A stretch of DNA of 10,501 nucleotides from NCBI GenBank assembly GCA_002701875.1, contig NZWI01000012.1, forward strand, positions 1-10,501, in the 5' to 3' direction. Below the pieces are notes generated by a model. It worked only from the letters and a program-made list of their open reading frames with translations. It searched no databases and was not told the origin of the DNA. Source of the stretch: Fidelibacterota bacterium. Its GTDB lineage: Bacteria > Fidelibacterota > Marinisomatia > Marinisomatales > TCS55. Both the position numbers and the translations under genes were made by a program. This document shows positions 1 to 6,930 of the stretch, piece after piece. The number at the start of each line of letters is the position of its first letter. Within the stretch, counting starts at the first letter, position 1.

Positions 1-912
1 CAGATATTTATTTTTTGGAAACATTTTTTTTCTATAGGTCGCCATTGAAATCGATATACAAAGTCTTAAACACATAAGATAGACTACCGATTTCAACTCA
101 TAGATATTAAGCGGCATTATTTCATTGTACCCCTTTAAGATAGAAGCTATTAATGGTAAGGGATTGTCTTTTTCAATAGCAACATAAGCCATAGAAACCG
201 CAGGTTCTAATACTCGATAGGAATATATCATATCACCAAAGTCAATAATTCCGGTAATCTTTCGACTAGAATTAATAATAATATTTTGGTCATTTCCATC
301 ATTGTGTATTATCATTTTTTTCAAGTGTTCGTCGTTAACCAATACTTGCTTATTATAAAGATCTAAGTAATGACTAATCATTTTCTGATCGGTCTTATTT
401 TGAGCTATTTGCGAGTATAATTCATTAGTACATCTGGTATTCCATACAAAAGTGCGGTGTGCTGCTGGGTGGTCATACCCTTCTAAAGCTAAATCGAGAC
501 ACCCCAAAAAGTTGCCCAAATCAAAAAGCAAATCTGAACCATATTCTATATCTTTAAGAAATTCGCCATCCACATACTTTAATAATCTTACAGAGTAGCA
601 TATTTTATTCTTTTCAATTTGGAGTATTTTTTGTCCACTATTGGATTCGATTGGATGGGTCAAATCAATATGAGGGTTTTTTTGATAAATATATTGCATT
701 GCCTCATTTTGCATATCTAAAACATTTATATCTTCCATAGAGTTTGAGATTTTTAGTACAAAATTTCTATTGGGCGATTTAATCCAAAAGTTTTGGTCTC
801 TATCACTAACTAATGAATCTGCAGATCCATTAACACCAAAATGATCTGAAGCTATTCTCTCAGCATCCTTAATAGAGAAGTTTGGAGCTGGCGTATCAAA
901 AACACTTGTCAT
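1..912 (-). CDS. APH-fold phosphotransferase, probably N-terminal part of a kinase/class III aminotransferase fusion (partial)
   Basis: The reading frame is open from an ATG at 912 to base 1, giving the first 304 residues of a longer protein. It has the aminoglycoside-phosphotransferase (protein-kinase-like) fold. K54 in FVLKIS and E70 fit the ATP-binding Lys/Glu pair. The catalytic loop is HNDGNDQN at 203-210 (D205 and N210 in the HxDxxxxN pattern), and the metal-binding DFG is at 224-226. The opening, with FSIKDAERIASDHFG followed by SDRDQNFWI, resembles bacterial proteins that join this kinase to a class III PLP aminotransferase, related to hydroxylysine kinase and the phospholyases acting on phosphohydroxylysine or phosphoethanolamine. 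The last visible residues (FPKNKYL) resemble the linker that precedes the later domains in those fusions. Substrate is unknown, and the fusion itself lies outside the window, so it is inferred. A stand-alone kinase of about 330 residues remains possible. No Shine-Dalgarno sequence precedes the ATG. The gene lies 83 bases downstream of the aminopeptidase on the same strand. Confidence 0.8.
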   Translation of the reverse strand, partial: MTSVFDTPAPNFSIKDAERIASDHFGVNGSADSLVSDRDQNFWIKSPNRNFVLKISNSMEDINVLDMQNEAMQYIYQKNPHIDLTHPIESNSGQKILQIEKNKICYSVRLLKYVDGEFLKDIEYGSDLLFDLGNFLGCLDLALEGYDHPAAHRTFVWNTRCTNELYSQIAQNKTDQKMISHYLDLYNKQVLVNDEHLKKMIIHNDGNDQNIIINSSRKITGIIDFGDMIYSYRVLEPAVSMAYVAIEKDNPLPLIASILKGYNEIMPLNIYELKSVVYLMCLRLCISISMATYRKKMFPKNKYL

Positions 913-995
913 GGATAAGAATATAAAATTAATAAATACAAAATATTACTATAGTTCATCAGGATTACATTATTTGAAATAATTAATACTAATAA

Positions 996-2357
996 TCAAG
1001 ACATGATTTCCTCAATTTCTTCAACTGTTCGAGGTATGTGTGGGCCAAGGATACGATATCCTTGTTCAGTAATTACTATATTGTCCTCGATTCGAATACC
1101 TCCAAAATCTATAAACCTGCCTAATGAATCATAATTAATAAATTCATTATATTTATTTTCGGCATTCCACTGGTCAATTAAGTGAGGAATAAAATAGATA
1201 CCAGGCTCAACTGTAAGTACAAACCCTTCCACTAATTCTTTAGCTAGTCTTAAATAAGCTAATCCAAATTGGTCGCTTCGATTATTTATTTCATTATATC
1301 CAACAAGGTCCTCTCCAAGCCCTTCCATATCATGAACATCTAAACCCAACATATGTCCCAAACCATGTGGAAAAAAAAGCGCATGTGCTCCAGCTCCTAC
1401 GGCATCATCAGGGTTACCTTTCATGATCCCCATACCTTTCAGTCCTTCTACTGCTATTTTAGAAGCTTCTAAATGGGCTTCCTTATAAGAATTCCCTGGT
1501 TTACAATGATTAAATGCTGCATCCTGCATGCTCCAAACAAGATTGTATATATCTTTTTGTAGATCATTAAACTTTCCGCTTACTGGAAATGTTCTCGTAA
1601 TATCGCTTGCATAATGGAGAGGTGATTCTGCTCCTGAATCGTTTAATGCCAGCTGTCCAGATTTCATGATATTTTTATAATTATTATTGTGCAAAATTTC
1701 ACCATGTATAGTAAAAATAACTGGGTAAGCAAGACGTCGTCCATTCTCCAAGGCGTAACCTTCGATTTTTCCTACTATTTTTTGCTCCGAAATACCAACC
1801 CTAGTATAACGCATAGCTAATTTGTGCATTTCGGCTGTTATTTCAAGAGCTGATTCTATCTCATTTAGCTCATCTTCAGTTTTTATTGATCTCTGCGATA
1901 TAACTTTCATTATTAGTGATTTTGAAGCATCGGATTGACTGCCATTAAGTAATGTTTGTAGAGTCATCTCTTGATCCTGTCGATACATTGGCAAATAATG
2001 AATTGCATTAGAATTTAAGAGATAAGATGATAATTCTTTTGAAGGCAATATATTATGGATTCCAGCAGTTTTGGCCATTTTTGAAACAGAAGTACGCTCC
2101 CCTTCCCAAACTATATCTTGGACATTTAAATCATCAGCAAATAAAGTCGACTCCCCTGAATTGGAATCAATTATAAGATTTAAATCGGGGTGGTCAAGTC
2201 CACAATAATAAAGGAAATTGCTATCCTGTCTGAAATGCAGCCAATTCGAAGGATAGTTCATTGGTACGTGTGAATTACCCATTAAAAAGATTAATCCATC
2301 ATCAATACCATCTGCGAGTATTTTTCGCCTATTATCATATATTTGAGCATTGAACAT
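996..2357 (-). CDS. pepP: Xaa-Pro aminopeptidase (class P, M24 family)
   Basis: This cytosolic dinuclear-metal aminopeptidase should remove the N-terminal residue from peptides with proline in second position. Numbering from the ATG at 2357, residues 1-120 form the creatinase/AMP_N-type domain and about 155-440 the pita-bread catalytic domain. All five expected metal ligands are visible: D240 (NDSGAE), D252 (SDITRTFP), H335 in the HGLGH motif, E384 (TVEPGIY) and E424 (GIRIED). H331 and H342 match the other conserved active-site histidines. There is no signal peptide. The frame also allows a TTG at 2369, but the purine-rich AGAGAGG stretch abuts that codon directly, whereas it lies 12 bases before the ATG, so I chose the ATG (453 residues). 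It is the only gene here with a convincing Shine-Dalgarno-like sequence. It sits between the PAP2 gene (91 bases from the TTG, 103 from the ATG) and the kinase, all on the minus strand. The family is clear; exact peptide specificity is not. Confidence 0.93.
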   Translation of the reverse strand: MFNAQIYDNRRKILADGIDDGLIFLMGNSHVPMNYPSNWLHFRQDSNFLYYCGLDHPDLNLIIDSNSGESTLFADDLNVQDIVWEGERTSVSKMAKTAGIHNILPSKELSSYLLNSNAIHYLPMYRQDQEMTLQTLLNGSQSDASKSLIMKVISQRSIKTEDELNEIESALEITAEMHKLAMRYTRVGISEQKIVGKIEGYALENGRRLAYPVIFTIHGEILHNNNYKNIMKSGQLALNDSGAESPLHYASDITRTFPVSGKFNDLQKDIYNLVWSMQDAAFNHCKPGNSYKEAHLEASKIAVEGLKGMGIMKGNPDDAVGAGAHALFFPHGLGHMLGLDVHDMEGLGEDLVGYNEINNRSDQFGLAYLRLAKELVEGFVLTVEPGIYFIPHLIDQWNAENKYNEFINYDSLGRFIDFGGIRIEDNIVITEQGYRILGPHIPRTVEEIEEIMS

Positions 2358-2387
2358 CAGCTTAACCAACCTCTCTTAATTAAATTT

Positions 2388-2393
2388 ATTATA
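2388..2393 (-). promoter_or_regulatory. Possible -10 element upstream of the Xaa-Pro aminopeptidase
   Basis: On the minus strand these bases read TATAAT, an exact sigma-70 -10 hexamer, about 30 bases before the chosen ATG. No recognisable -35 hexamer lies 16-18 bases further upstream, and the stretch is so AT-rich that chance matches are expected. The gene may instead be read through from the PAP2 gene; I see no hairpin terminator in the gap between them. Confidence 0.25.
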
Positions 2394-2460
2394 ATATATA
2401 TTGAAACAATAAAATAAAATAAACAAATGATTAGTACTGTTGATTTTGCTGGGATGTTTT

Positions 2461-3168
2461 TCATAATGACCAGAAAAAATAAATACGATGATCGTTATTG
2501 AAATTATTAACTCTAATTTTTACTCCACCATCATCAATTTTTTGGAGCGTTTTCTTTTGAGCATCTTGACTAAACCCTCTGCCTAAAGCTATACCTAAAC
2601 TCGCACCAAAAATAACATCACTTAAATAGTGCTTATTATCGTGGATTCGACTTAACCCAGTTAAACCTGCTAATACATATGCTGGCACACTTACTTTGCT
2701 ACCATATAAATCATGAGCAATTGTTGCTGCAAGAAAACTACTAGATGTATGACCTGAAGGAAATGACCTTCTATTGGAACCATCGGGCCGAACTCTCCCT
2801 AAAATAAATTTTAATCCATAAGTACAAAGCCCATTACCAATAATTGCAGATGTAGTTGAATTAAACTCATTACTTCCAAATTTAAGAGAACCAAGGATAA
2901 TAAATTGTCCTCCTATACCCCAATAATCACCTAATGTTGCTTGATTTTCACTTAAAATTTTACCTTGATATGATTCTTGAATTCTGTCATCATACCGAGT
3001 TGATATACTCGATCCTATTAGACCTGTAATCAAAATTGATGAGTTATTATTTATGCTATTGGAAATACCTGATGTTATTTGCTTAACTGATATTGTTTGG
3101 CTCAACAAACTAGAACTATCAATTAGTCCAACAAATAAAAAGATATAAATAAATAAACTTTTTTTCAC
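2461..3168 (-). CDS. Exported PAP2-family phosphatase
   Basis: This is a 235-residue acid phosphatase of the PAP2 superfamily, which includes lipid phosphatases and undecaprenyl-pyrophosphate phosphatases. All three signature motifs are intact: K120-x6-R127-P128, P137-S138-G139-H140, and S173-R174-x5-H180-x3-D184. Together these supply the nucleophile (H180), the general acid (H140) and the phosphate-binding residues. Residues 1-24 look like a signal peptide (KKS, hydrophobic core, then LLSQ), so the active site should face the periplasm. Moderately hydrophobic stretches follow at about 43-56, 85-96, 104-123 and 162-198. The start is GTG; no other methionine occurs in the protein and the signal peptide begins right there. 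The substrate cannot be told from sequence: an undecaprenyl or lipid A phosphate, a phospholipid or a soluble phosphate ester are all possible. It is transcribed away from the wall-enzyme operon and shares its 89-base upstream region, which hints at, but does not prove, a link to envelope metabolism. Confidence 0.9.
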   Translation of the reverse strand: MKKSLFIYIFLFVGLIDSSSLLSQTISVKQITSGISNSINNNSSILITGLIGSSISTRYDDRIQESYQGKILSENQATLGDYWGIGGQFIILGSLKFGSNEFNSTTSAIIGNGLCTYGLKFILGRVRPDGSNRRSFPSGHTSSSFLAATIAHDLYGSKVSVPAYVLAGLTGLSRIHDNKHYLSDVIFGASLGIALGRGFSQDAQKKTLQKIDDGGVKIRVNNFNNDHRIYFFWSL

Positions 3169-3188
3169 TTCGAAAATTAATGATTTAT

Positions 3189-3203
3189 GTTATTACTAAT
3201 AAC
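3189..3203. promoter_or_regulatory. Perfect 15-base palindrome in the divergent intergenic region, possible operator
   Basis: The bases GTTATTACTAATAAC form a perfect inverted repeat with seven-base arms around one central C. A further TTATTA lies at 3204-3209, so TTATTA/TAATAA half-sites occur at 3190, 3197 and 3204, each seven bases apart. The site lies between the two divergent start codons, where a shared regulator could act. Apart from the outer G/C pair the arms are only A and T, so chance origin in such AT-rich DNA is a real possibility. Confidence 0.35.
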
Positions 3204-3215
3204 TTATTACAGATG

Positions 3216-3243
3216 TTGAATAAGTTTTAAATTTAGCTATATC
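3216..3243 (+). promoter_or_regulatory. Candidate promoter of the right-hand operon
   Basis: TTGAAT at 3216-3221 and TATATC at 3238-3243 are separated by 16 bases and could act as sigma-70-type -35 and -10 hexamers. Transcription would then begin around 3250, leaving a leader of under ten bases before the ATG at 3258. That suits a gene without a Shine-Dalgarno sequence. The match is modest and the surrounding DNA is AT-rich. Confidence 0.35.
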
Positions 3244-3257
3244 ATTAATAAATATTA

Positions 3258-4502
3258 ATGCATCCTCTAAAACAACTAATTACTAATTCGGATTTAATGA
3301 AATCTTTAGCTAAAGAATACGGTACTCCTCTATATATATACGATACCGAGAGAATAAAAAACAATGTTCTGGTGTTAAAAAAAGGGCTTTCAAAATACTT
3401 TCATAAGTTCCACATTTGTTATGCAATAAAATCAAACAGTAATCCACACCTGTTAAATACAATGCTCGAAGCTTATCCTAATATGGGAGGAGATTGTTCT
3501 AGTCCGGGAGACATCTATGCTGCCGAATTGGGAGGAATGAAACTATCCAACTGTATCTACACAGGAAATTATGAATCTGAAAGTGATCTTGTTGAAGCTC
3601 TCGAAAAAGGTTGCAATATAAATTTAGATGATGAGACTTCACTTGATCGTTTATTGAAAATAAAATGTCCTGAAAGGATATCCTTTAGATTAAATCCAGG
3701 TTTTGGGAAAGGTACTTTTTCTCAAATAACTACTGCTGGCAAAGAAGCAAAATTTGGGATTCCAACTGAAAAAATTATTCAAGCATATAAAAAAGCAAAA
3801 AAGGTTGGGATAAAAAAATTCGGTATTCAATGTATGGTAGGATCAGGAAACTTAGATCAAGCTCACTTCATAGAAGTTTTAACTGCAATTATGGATCAAA
3901 CAAAATCGATTGAATCTGAAACCAATATAGTGTTTGACTTTATCAGTATGGGTGGAGGATTTGGTATACCTTATCGTGATGAAGAAAAACCAATCAATTT
4001 TGATCAGCTTTTTTTAGCTCTATCAGAGGTTTATTATAATACATTCCCTGATAAAGAAAATGCACCTGCACTGTGGATCGAACCAGGAAAATCAATCATT
4101 GGAGATTCAGGATTTATTTTATCAAGCGTTACTGGAACTAAAAATAGTTATAAAAATTTTATTGGTATCGACGCAGGAATGGAAACGTTAATGAGACCAG
4201 CTTTATATGGTGCATACCATCGGATATATAAAGTTGGCAATCATGGCATAGATAAAGATACATTTGATTTTACTGGCCAAATTTGCGAAAACACTGATCG
4301 AATAGCTGTTCAAAGATCATTCCCAGAAGTAGCTGAGGGTGATCTTATCGCAATCATGGATACAGGAGCTTACGGCTATTCCATGTCCAATAATTTTAAT
4401 ACCAGACCAAGAGCTGCTGAGGTATTATTAAATAATGATAATGTAAAACTGATTCGTAAAAGAGAAACAATAAACGATTTATTTAACCTCTGCGATGTAT
4501 AA
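3258..4502 (+). CDS. lysA: Diaminopimelate decarboxylase (LysA-type, fold III PLP enzyme) with an atypical active-site residue
   Basis: The product should decarboxylate meso-diaminopimelate to L-lysine in the cytosol, the last step of lysine synthesis. At 414 residues it is normal length and resembles the E. coli-type enzyme along its whole length. K58 in CYAIKSNSNP is the PLP lysine. NPGFGKGT is at 146-153, the phosphate-binding glycine loop GGGFG at 232-236, EPGK at 275-278, R313 lies in MRPALYGAYH, C343-E344 is the cysteine contributed across the dimer, and Y372 lies in GAYGYSM. Two departures stand out. The histidine expected to stack on the PLP ring (HxGS in most relatives) is M193 in CMVGS, and EPGR reads EPGK; the second change is, from memory, common in Bacteroidota enzymes. 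There is no signal peptide and no Shine-Dalgarno sequence; M14 is a possible alternative start. Its last eight bases overlap the next gene. A related amino-acid decarboxylase with another substrate cannot be excluded. Confidence 0.88.
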   Translation: MHPLKQLITNSDLMKSLAKEYGTPLYIYDTERIKNNVLVLKKGLSKYFHKFHICYAIKSNSNPHLLNTMLEAYPNMGGDCSSPGDIYAAELGGMKLSNCIYTGNYESESDLVEALEKGCNINLDDETSLDRLLKIKCPERISFRLNPGFGKGTFSQITTAGKEAKFGIPTEKIIQAYKKAKKVGIKKFGIQCMVGSGNLDQAHFIEVLTAIMDQTKSIESETNIVFDFISMGGGFGIPYRDEEKPINFDQLFLALSEVYYNTFPDKENAPALWIEPGKSIIGDSGFILSSVTGTKNSYKNFIGIDAGMETLMRPALYGAYHRIYKVGNHGIDKDTFDFTGQICENTDRIAVQRSFPEVAEGDLIAIMDTGAYGYSMSNNFNTRPRAAEVLLNNDNVKLIRKRETINDLFNLCDV

Positions 4503-6930
4503 AACCCTCATATCTACCGTATTACTTTCCTTTGTATTTAGTCAAGAAGATTTCAGAAGCATCCATCAAATTGAGTTAGATTATAATAAAGAGAATTACC
4601 TTGAACCTTTATTTAAACCTTATTTAGGTCCAGCTGATCCAATCCAAGTACGAAAAGATGGGCCATCAAAAAAAGTGTTTGGGTATCACCCTTATTGGCA
4701 AGGGACAAAATGGCAGTCCTATAATTATGACCTATTAACTACGATCGCTTATTTTTCAGCAGAGACCAATAGCACAGGAGATTTAACAAATCTTCATGGA
4801 TGGCCAGCAACTGATCTGATAAATAAAGCTCATATGAATGGCGTTGAAGTTGTTTTAACTGTTACGCTATTCGATAGATCAGATATAGAAACATTGCTAA
4901 GTCATAATAGTTACCGTGATCGTTTGATCAAGAATTTGTTATATGAAGTAAACAGGGCAGGTGCGGATGGCGTTAATATTGACTTTGAATCATTCCCTGA
5001 ATCGCAAAAAAATAACTTGGTGTCTTTTGTGAAAAATCTTCGGAAATCTCTTAGGGATTCCATACCAAATGCACAAGTAACACTGGCAACGCCGGCAGTT
5101 GATTGGAGTAACGCTTGGGACTTTAACGCGTTAGCGACTGAAAGTGATGGCTTATTTATTATGGGTTATGATTATCATTGGAAAGGAAGTACAACTACAG
5201 GACCTGTTGCTCCTTTAACTGGCGGGTCTTACAATATAACAAATACAGTAAATACATATTTATCAGTAACAAACAATAATTATGATAAACTTATTTTAGG
5301 TAATCCCTATTATGGATATGAATGGCCATCGAGTTCCGGGGATAAAGGTGCTAACACAACCGGAAATGGCACAGCTGCGGTTTTCTCTGTCGCAGAATCA
5401 AAAGCTTTATCATATGGTAAACTTTGGGATTCTGACTCTCAAACTCCTTGGTATAGATATCAAAACCCAAGTTGGTTCCAAACATGGTATGATGACAGTC
5501 TATCATTATCAAATAAATATGATTTTGTTATATCAAAAAAATTAGGCGGCGTTGGAATTTGGGCATTAGGATACGATGAAGGATATGATGAATTGTGGAA
5601 TGCTCTAAGTGAAAAAATGGGAGCTAAATCAGCACCGTTAACTCCTAAAAATTATAATGTCGTCAACTTAGGAAACAATCAGGTGTCAATTGAATTCTCA
5701 GGCTCTGATACAGCTACTTTATTTGAAGTACTGCGTGTGTACTCTAACTCTAACAAAACCGAAAGTTTAGGAAAATTTTCTTCATCACCTATTTTATTAG
5801 ATAATCTTCAAGAAAATGAACCATACTACTTAAAAGTCAAAGCAATTAATGCCTATGGATCAAGCCAATCTACTGAAGTATTAGGTGCTGTCCCCTCTGC
5901 AAACTCACCAAAAGTTTTAATTGTAAATGGCTTTGATAGAATCATTGGCACAAATAACACTTTTGATTTTATAAAAGAACATGGAAGCGCACTACATAGC
6001 AATGATTATCTTTTTGATTCCGCTTCTAACGAAGCAATCATCAATAAATATATTAAATTAACTGATTATCAGATTGTTGACTGGATACTGGGTGAAGAAG
6101 GAACTGCAACTTCCTCATTTAATGAAATGGAACAATCATTAATTCAAGAATTCCTTATGGATGGAGGAAAATTATTTGTTTCTGGCTCAGAGATTGGTTA
6201 TGACCTATCAGAAAAGGGAAATGTAAAAGATAGACTTTTTTATGAAAAATTTTTATTAGCTGATTACAAATCAGATGCAGCTGGTGGTAAACAGAATAAC
6301 TACAATGCTTATGGGATTGAAGGAACATTGTTTGACGGAATTAATTTATCTTTTGATGATGGTTCTCAAGGAAGCTATGATGTTGATTGGCCTGATGGCA
6401 TAAAACCAATTCCAAATGCAGAAATCAATTTAAAATTTGAAGAGGTTAATTATGATTCAAGTGGCGGAGCAGGTATATCTTATAGAGGAGGGTTTGCAGG
6501 CAGCCCACTTTACGGAGGCTTAGTATATCTGACTGTAGGTTTTGAAAGTATTTACCCTGACAATAAAAGAAATGAAATAATGAAAAGAGTGATGAATTTT
6601 CTGGATGGACCATTTACATCTATAGAACAAGAAAACCCAATAATTCCTGACAAGCCACGTATTACAGCCCTTTATCCAAACCCGTCTAACAAATCAATTT
6701 CAATAGAGTTTCAAATAATTAGAAATACTCCGATTGCATATCTTACAATTACTGATATTTTGGGGCGAGAATTATTTAAAATGTCCGTTCAGTCATTACC
6801 AACTAGGAGTCAAAAGTTTAACTGGACTGGAACATTAAAAAATGGAAGCGAAGCTCCATCAGGTATTTATATAGCTAAATTATCTCAAGGTAACCAGCTT
6901 GTAACAAAAAGGTTTACCCTACTAAAATAA
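4495..6930 (+). CDS. Secreted GH18 glycosidase with FnIII, GATase1-like and T9SS sorting domains
   Basis: This 811-residue secreted enzyme probably hydrolyses beta-1,4 bonds next to N-acetylglucosamine, in peptidoglycan or chitin. Residues 1-16 are a signal peptide (cleavage near VFS-QE). About 61-375 form a GH18 barrel: FGYHPYW at 62-68 begins strand 1, DGVNIDFE at 158-165 is the catalytic motif with D163 and acid E165, MGYDYHW lies at 223-229, and W356 in GVGIWALGYD closes the pocket. This version of the motif is seen in YaaH/SleL-type wall-lytic GH18 enzymes. Residues 378-466 look like a fibronectin III domain. About 472-705 (KVLIVNGFDR, later GGKLFVSGSEIGYDL) resemble a class I glutamine-amidotransferase-like fold with no evident catalytic triad. 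Residues 724-811 (ALYPNPSN to SGIYIAKLSQG) form a type A T9SS sorting domain, so the mature protein should reach the cell surface or medium. The start overlaps the lysA end by eight bases, and the stop overlaps the next ATG by one. True substrate is not shown by sequence. Confidence 0.9.
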   Translation: MYKTLISTVLLSFVFSQEDFRSIHQIELDYNKENYLEPLFKPYLGPADPIQVRKDGPSKKVFGYHPYWQGTKWQSYNYDLLTTIAYFSAETNSTGDLTNLHGWPATDLINKAHMNGVEVVLTVTLFDRSDIETLLSHNSYRDRLIKNLLYEVNRAGADGVNIDFESFPESQKNNLVSFVKNLRKSLRDSIPNAQVTLATPAVDWSNAWDFNALATESDGLFIMGYDYHWKGSTTTGPVAPLTGGSYNITNTVNTYLSVTNNNYDKLILGNPYYGYEWPSSSGDKGANTTGNGTAAVFSVAESKALSYGKLWDSDSQTPWYRYQNPSWFQTWYDDSLSLSNKYDFVISKKLGGVGIWALGYDEGYDELWNALSEKMGAKSAPLTPKNYNVVNLGNNQVSIEFSGSDTATLFEVLRVYSNSNKTESLGKFSSSPILLDNLQENEPYYLKVKAINAYGSSQSTEVLGAVPSANSPKVLIVNGFDRIIGTNNTFDFIKEHGSALHSNDYLFDSASNEAIINKYIKLTDYQIVDWILGEEGTATSSFNEMEQSLIQEFLMDGGKLFVSGSEIGYDLSEKGNVKDRLFYEKFLLADYKSDAAGGKQNNYNAYGIEGTLFDGINLSFDDGSQGSYDVDWPDGIKPIPNAEINLKFEEVNYDSSGGAGISYRGGFAGSPLYGGLVYLTVGFESIYPDNKRNEIMKRVMNFLDGPFTSIEQENPIIPDKPRITALYPNPSNKSISIEFQIIRNTPIAYLTITDILGRELFKMSVQSLPTRSQKFNWTGTLKNGSEAPSGIYIAKLSQGNQLVTKRFTLLK

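Noticed and set aside
913..995. A promoter in the gap before the kinase gene, with TATAGT on the minus strand.
   Set aside because: No -35-like hexamer sits at a suitable distance, and such matches are expected by chance in DNA this AT-rich; read-through from the aminopeptidase is as likely.
2370..2460. A rho-independent terminator after the PAP2 gene.
   Set aside because: The gap is T-rich on the minus strand, but I find no GC-bearing hairpin ahead of a T run; AGTACT is only a six-base palindrome.
3258..4502. Carboxynorspermidine decarboxylase as the identity of the fold III decarboxylase.
   Set aside because: The EPGK, MRPALYGAYH, C-E and GAYGYSMSNNFN blocks follow LysA closely along the whole length; the polyamine enzyme departs from this pattern.
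4969..4992. The GH18 motif reads DGVNIDFE, with Asn where the textbook DxxDxDxE has its second Asp.
   Set aside because: This form is common in YaaH/SleL-type GH18 enzymes, and the catalytic Glu and the adjacent Asp are kept, so it is not a sign of lost activity.
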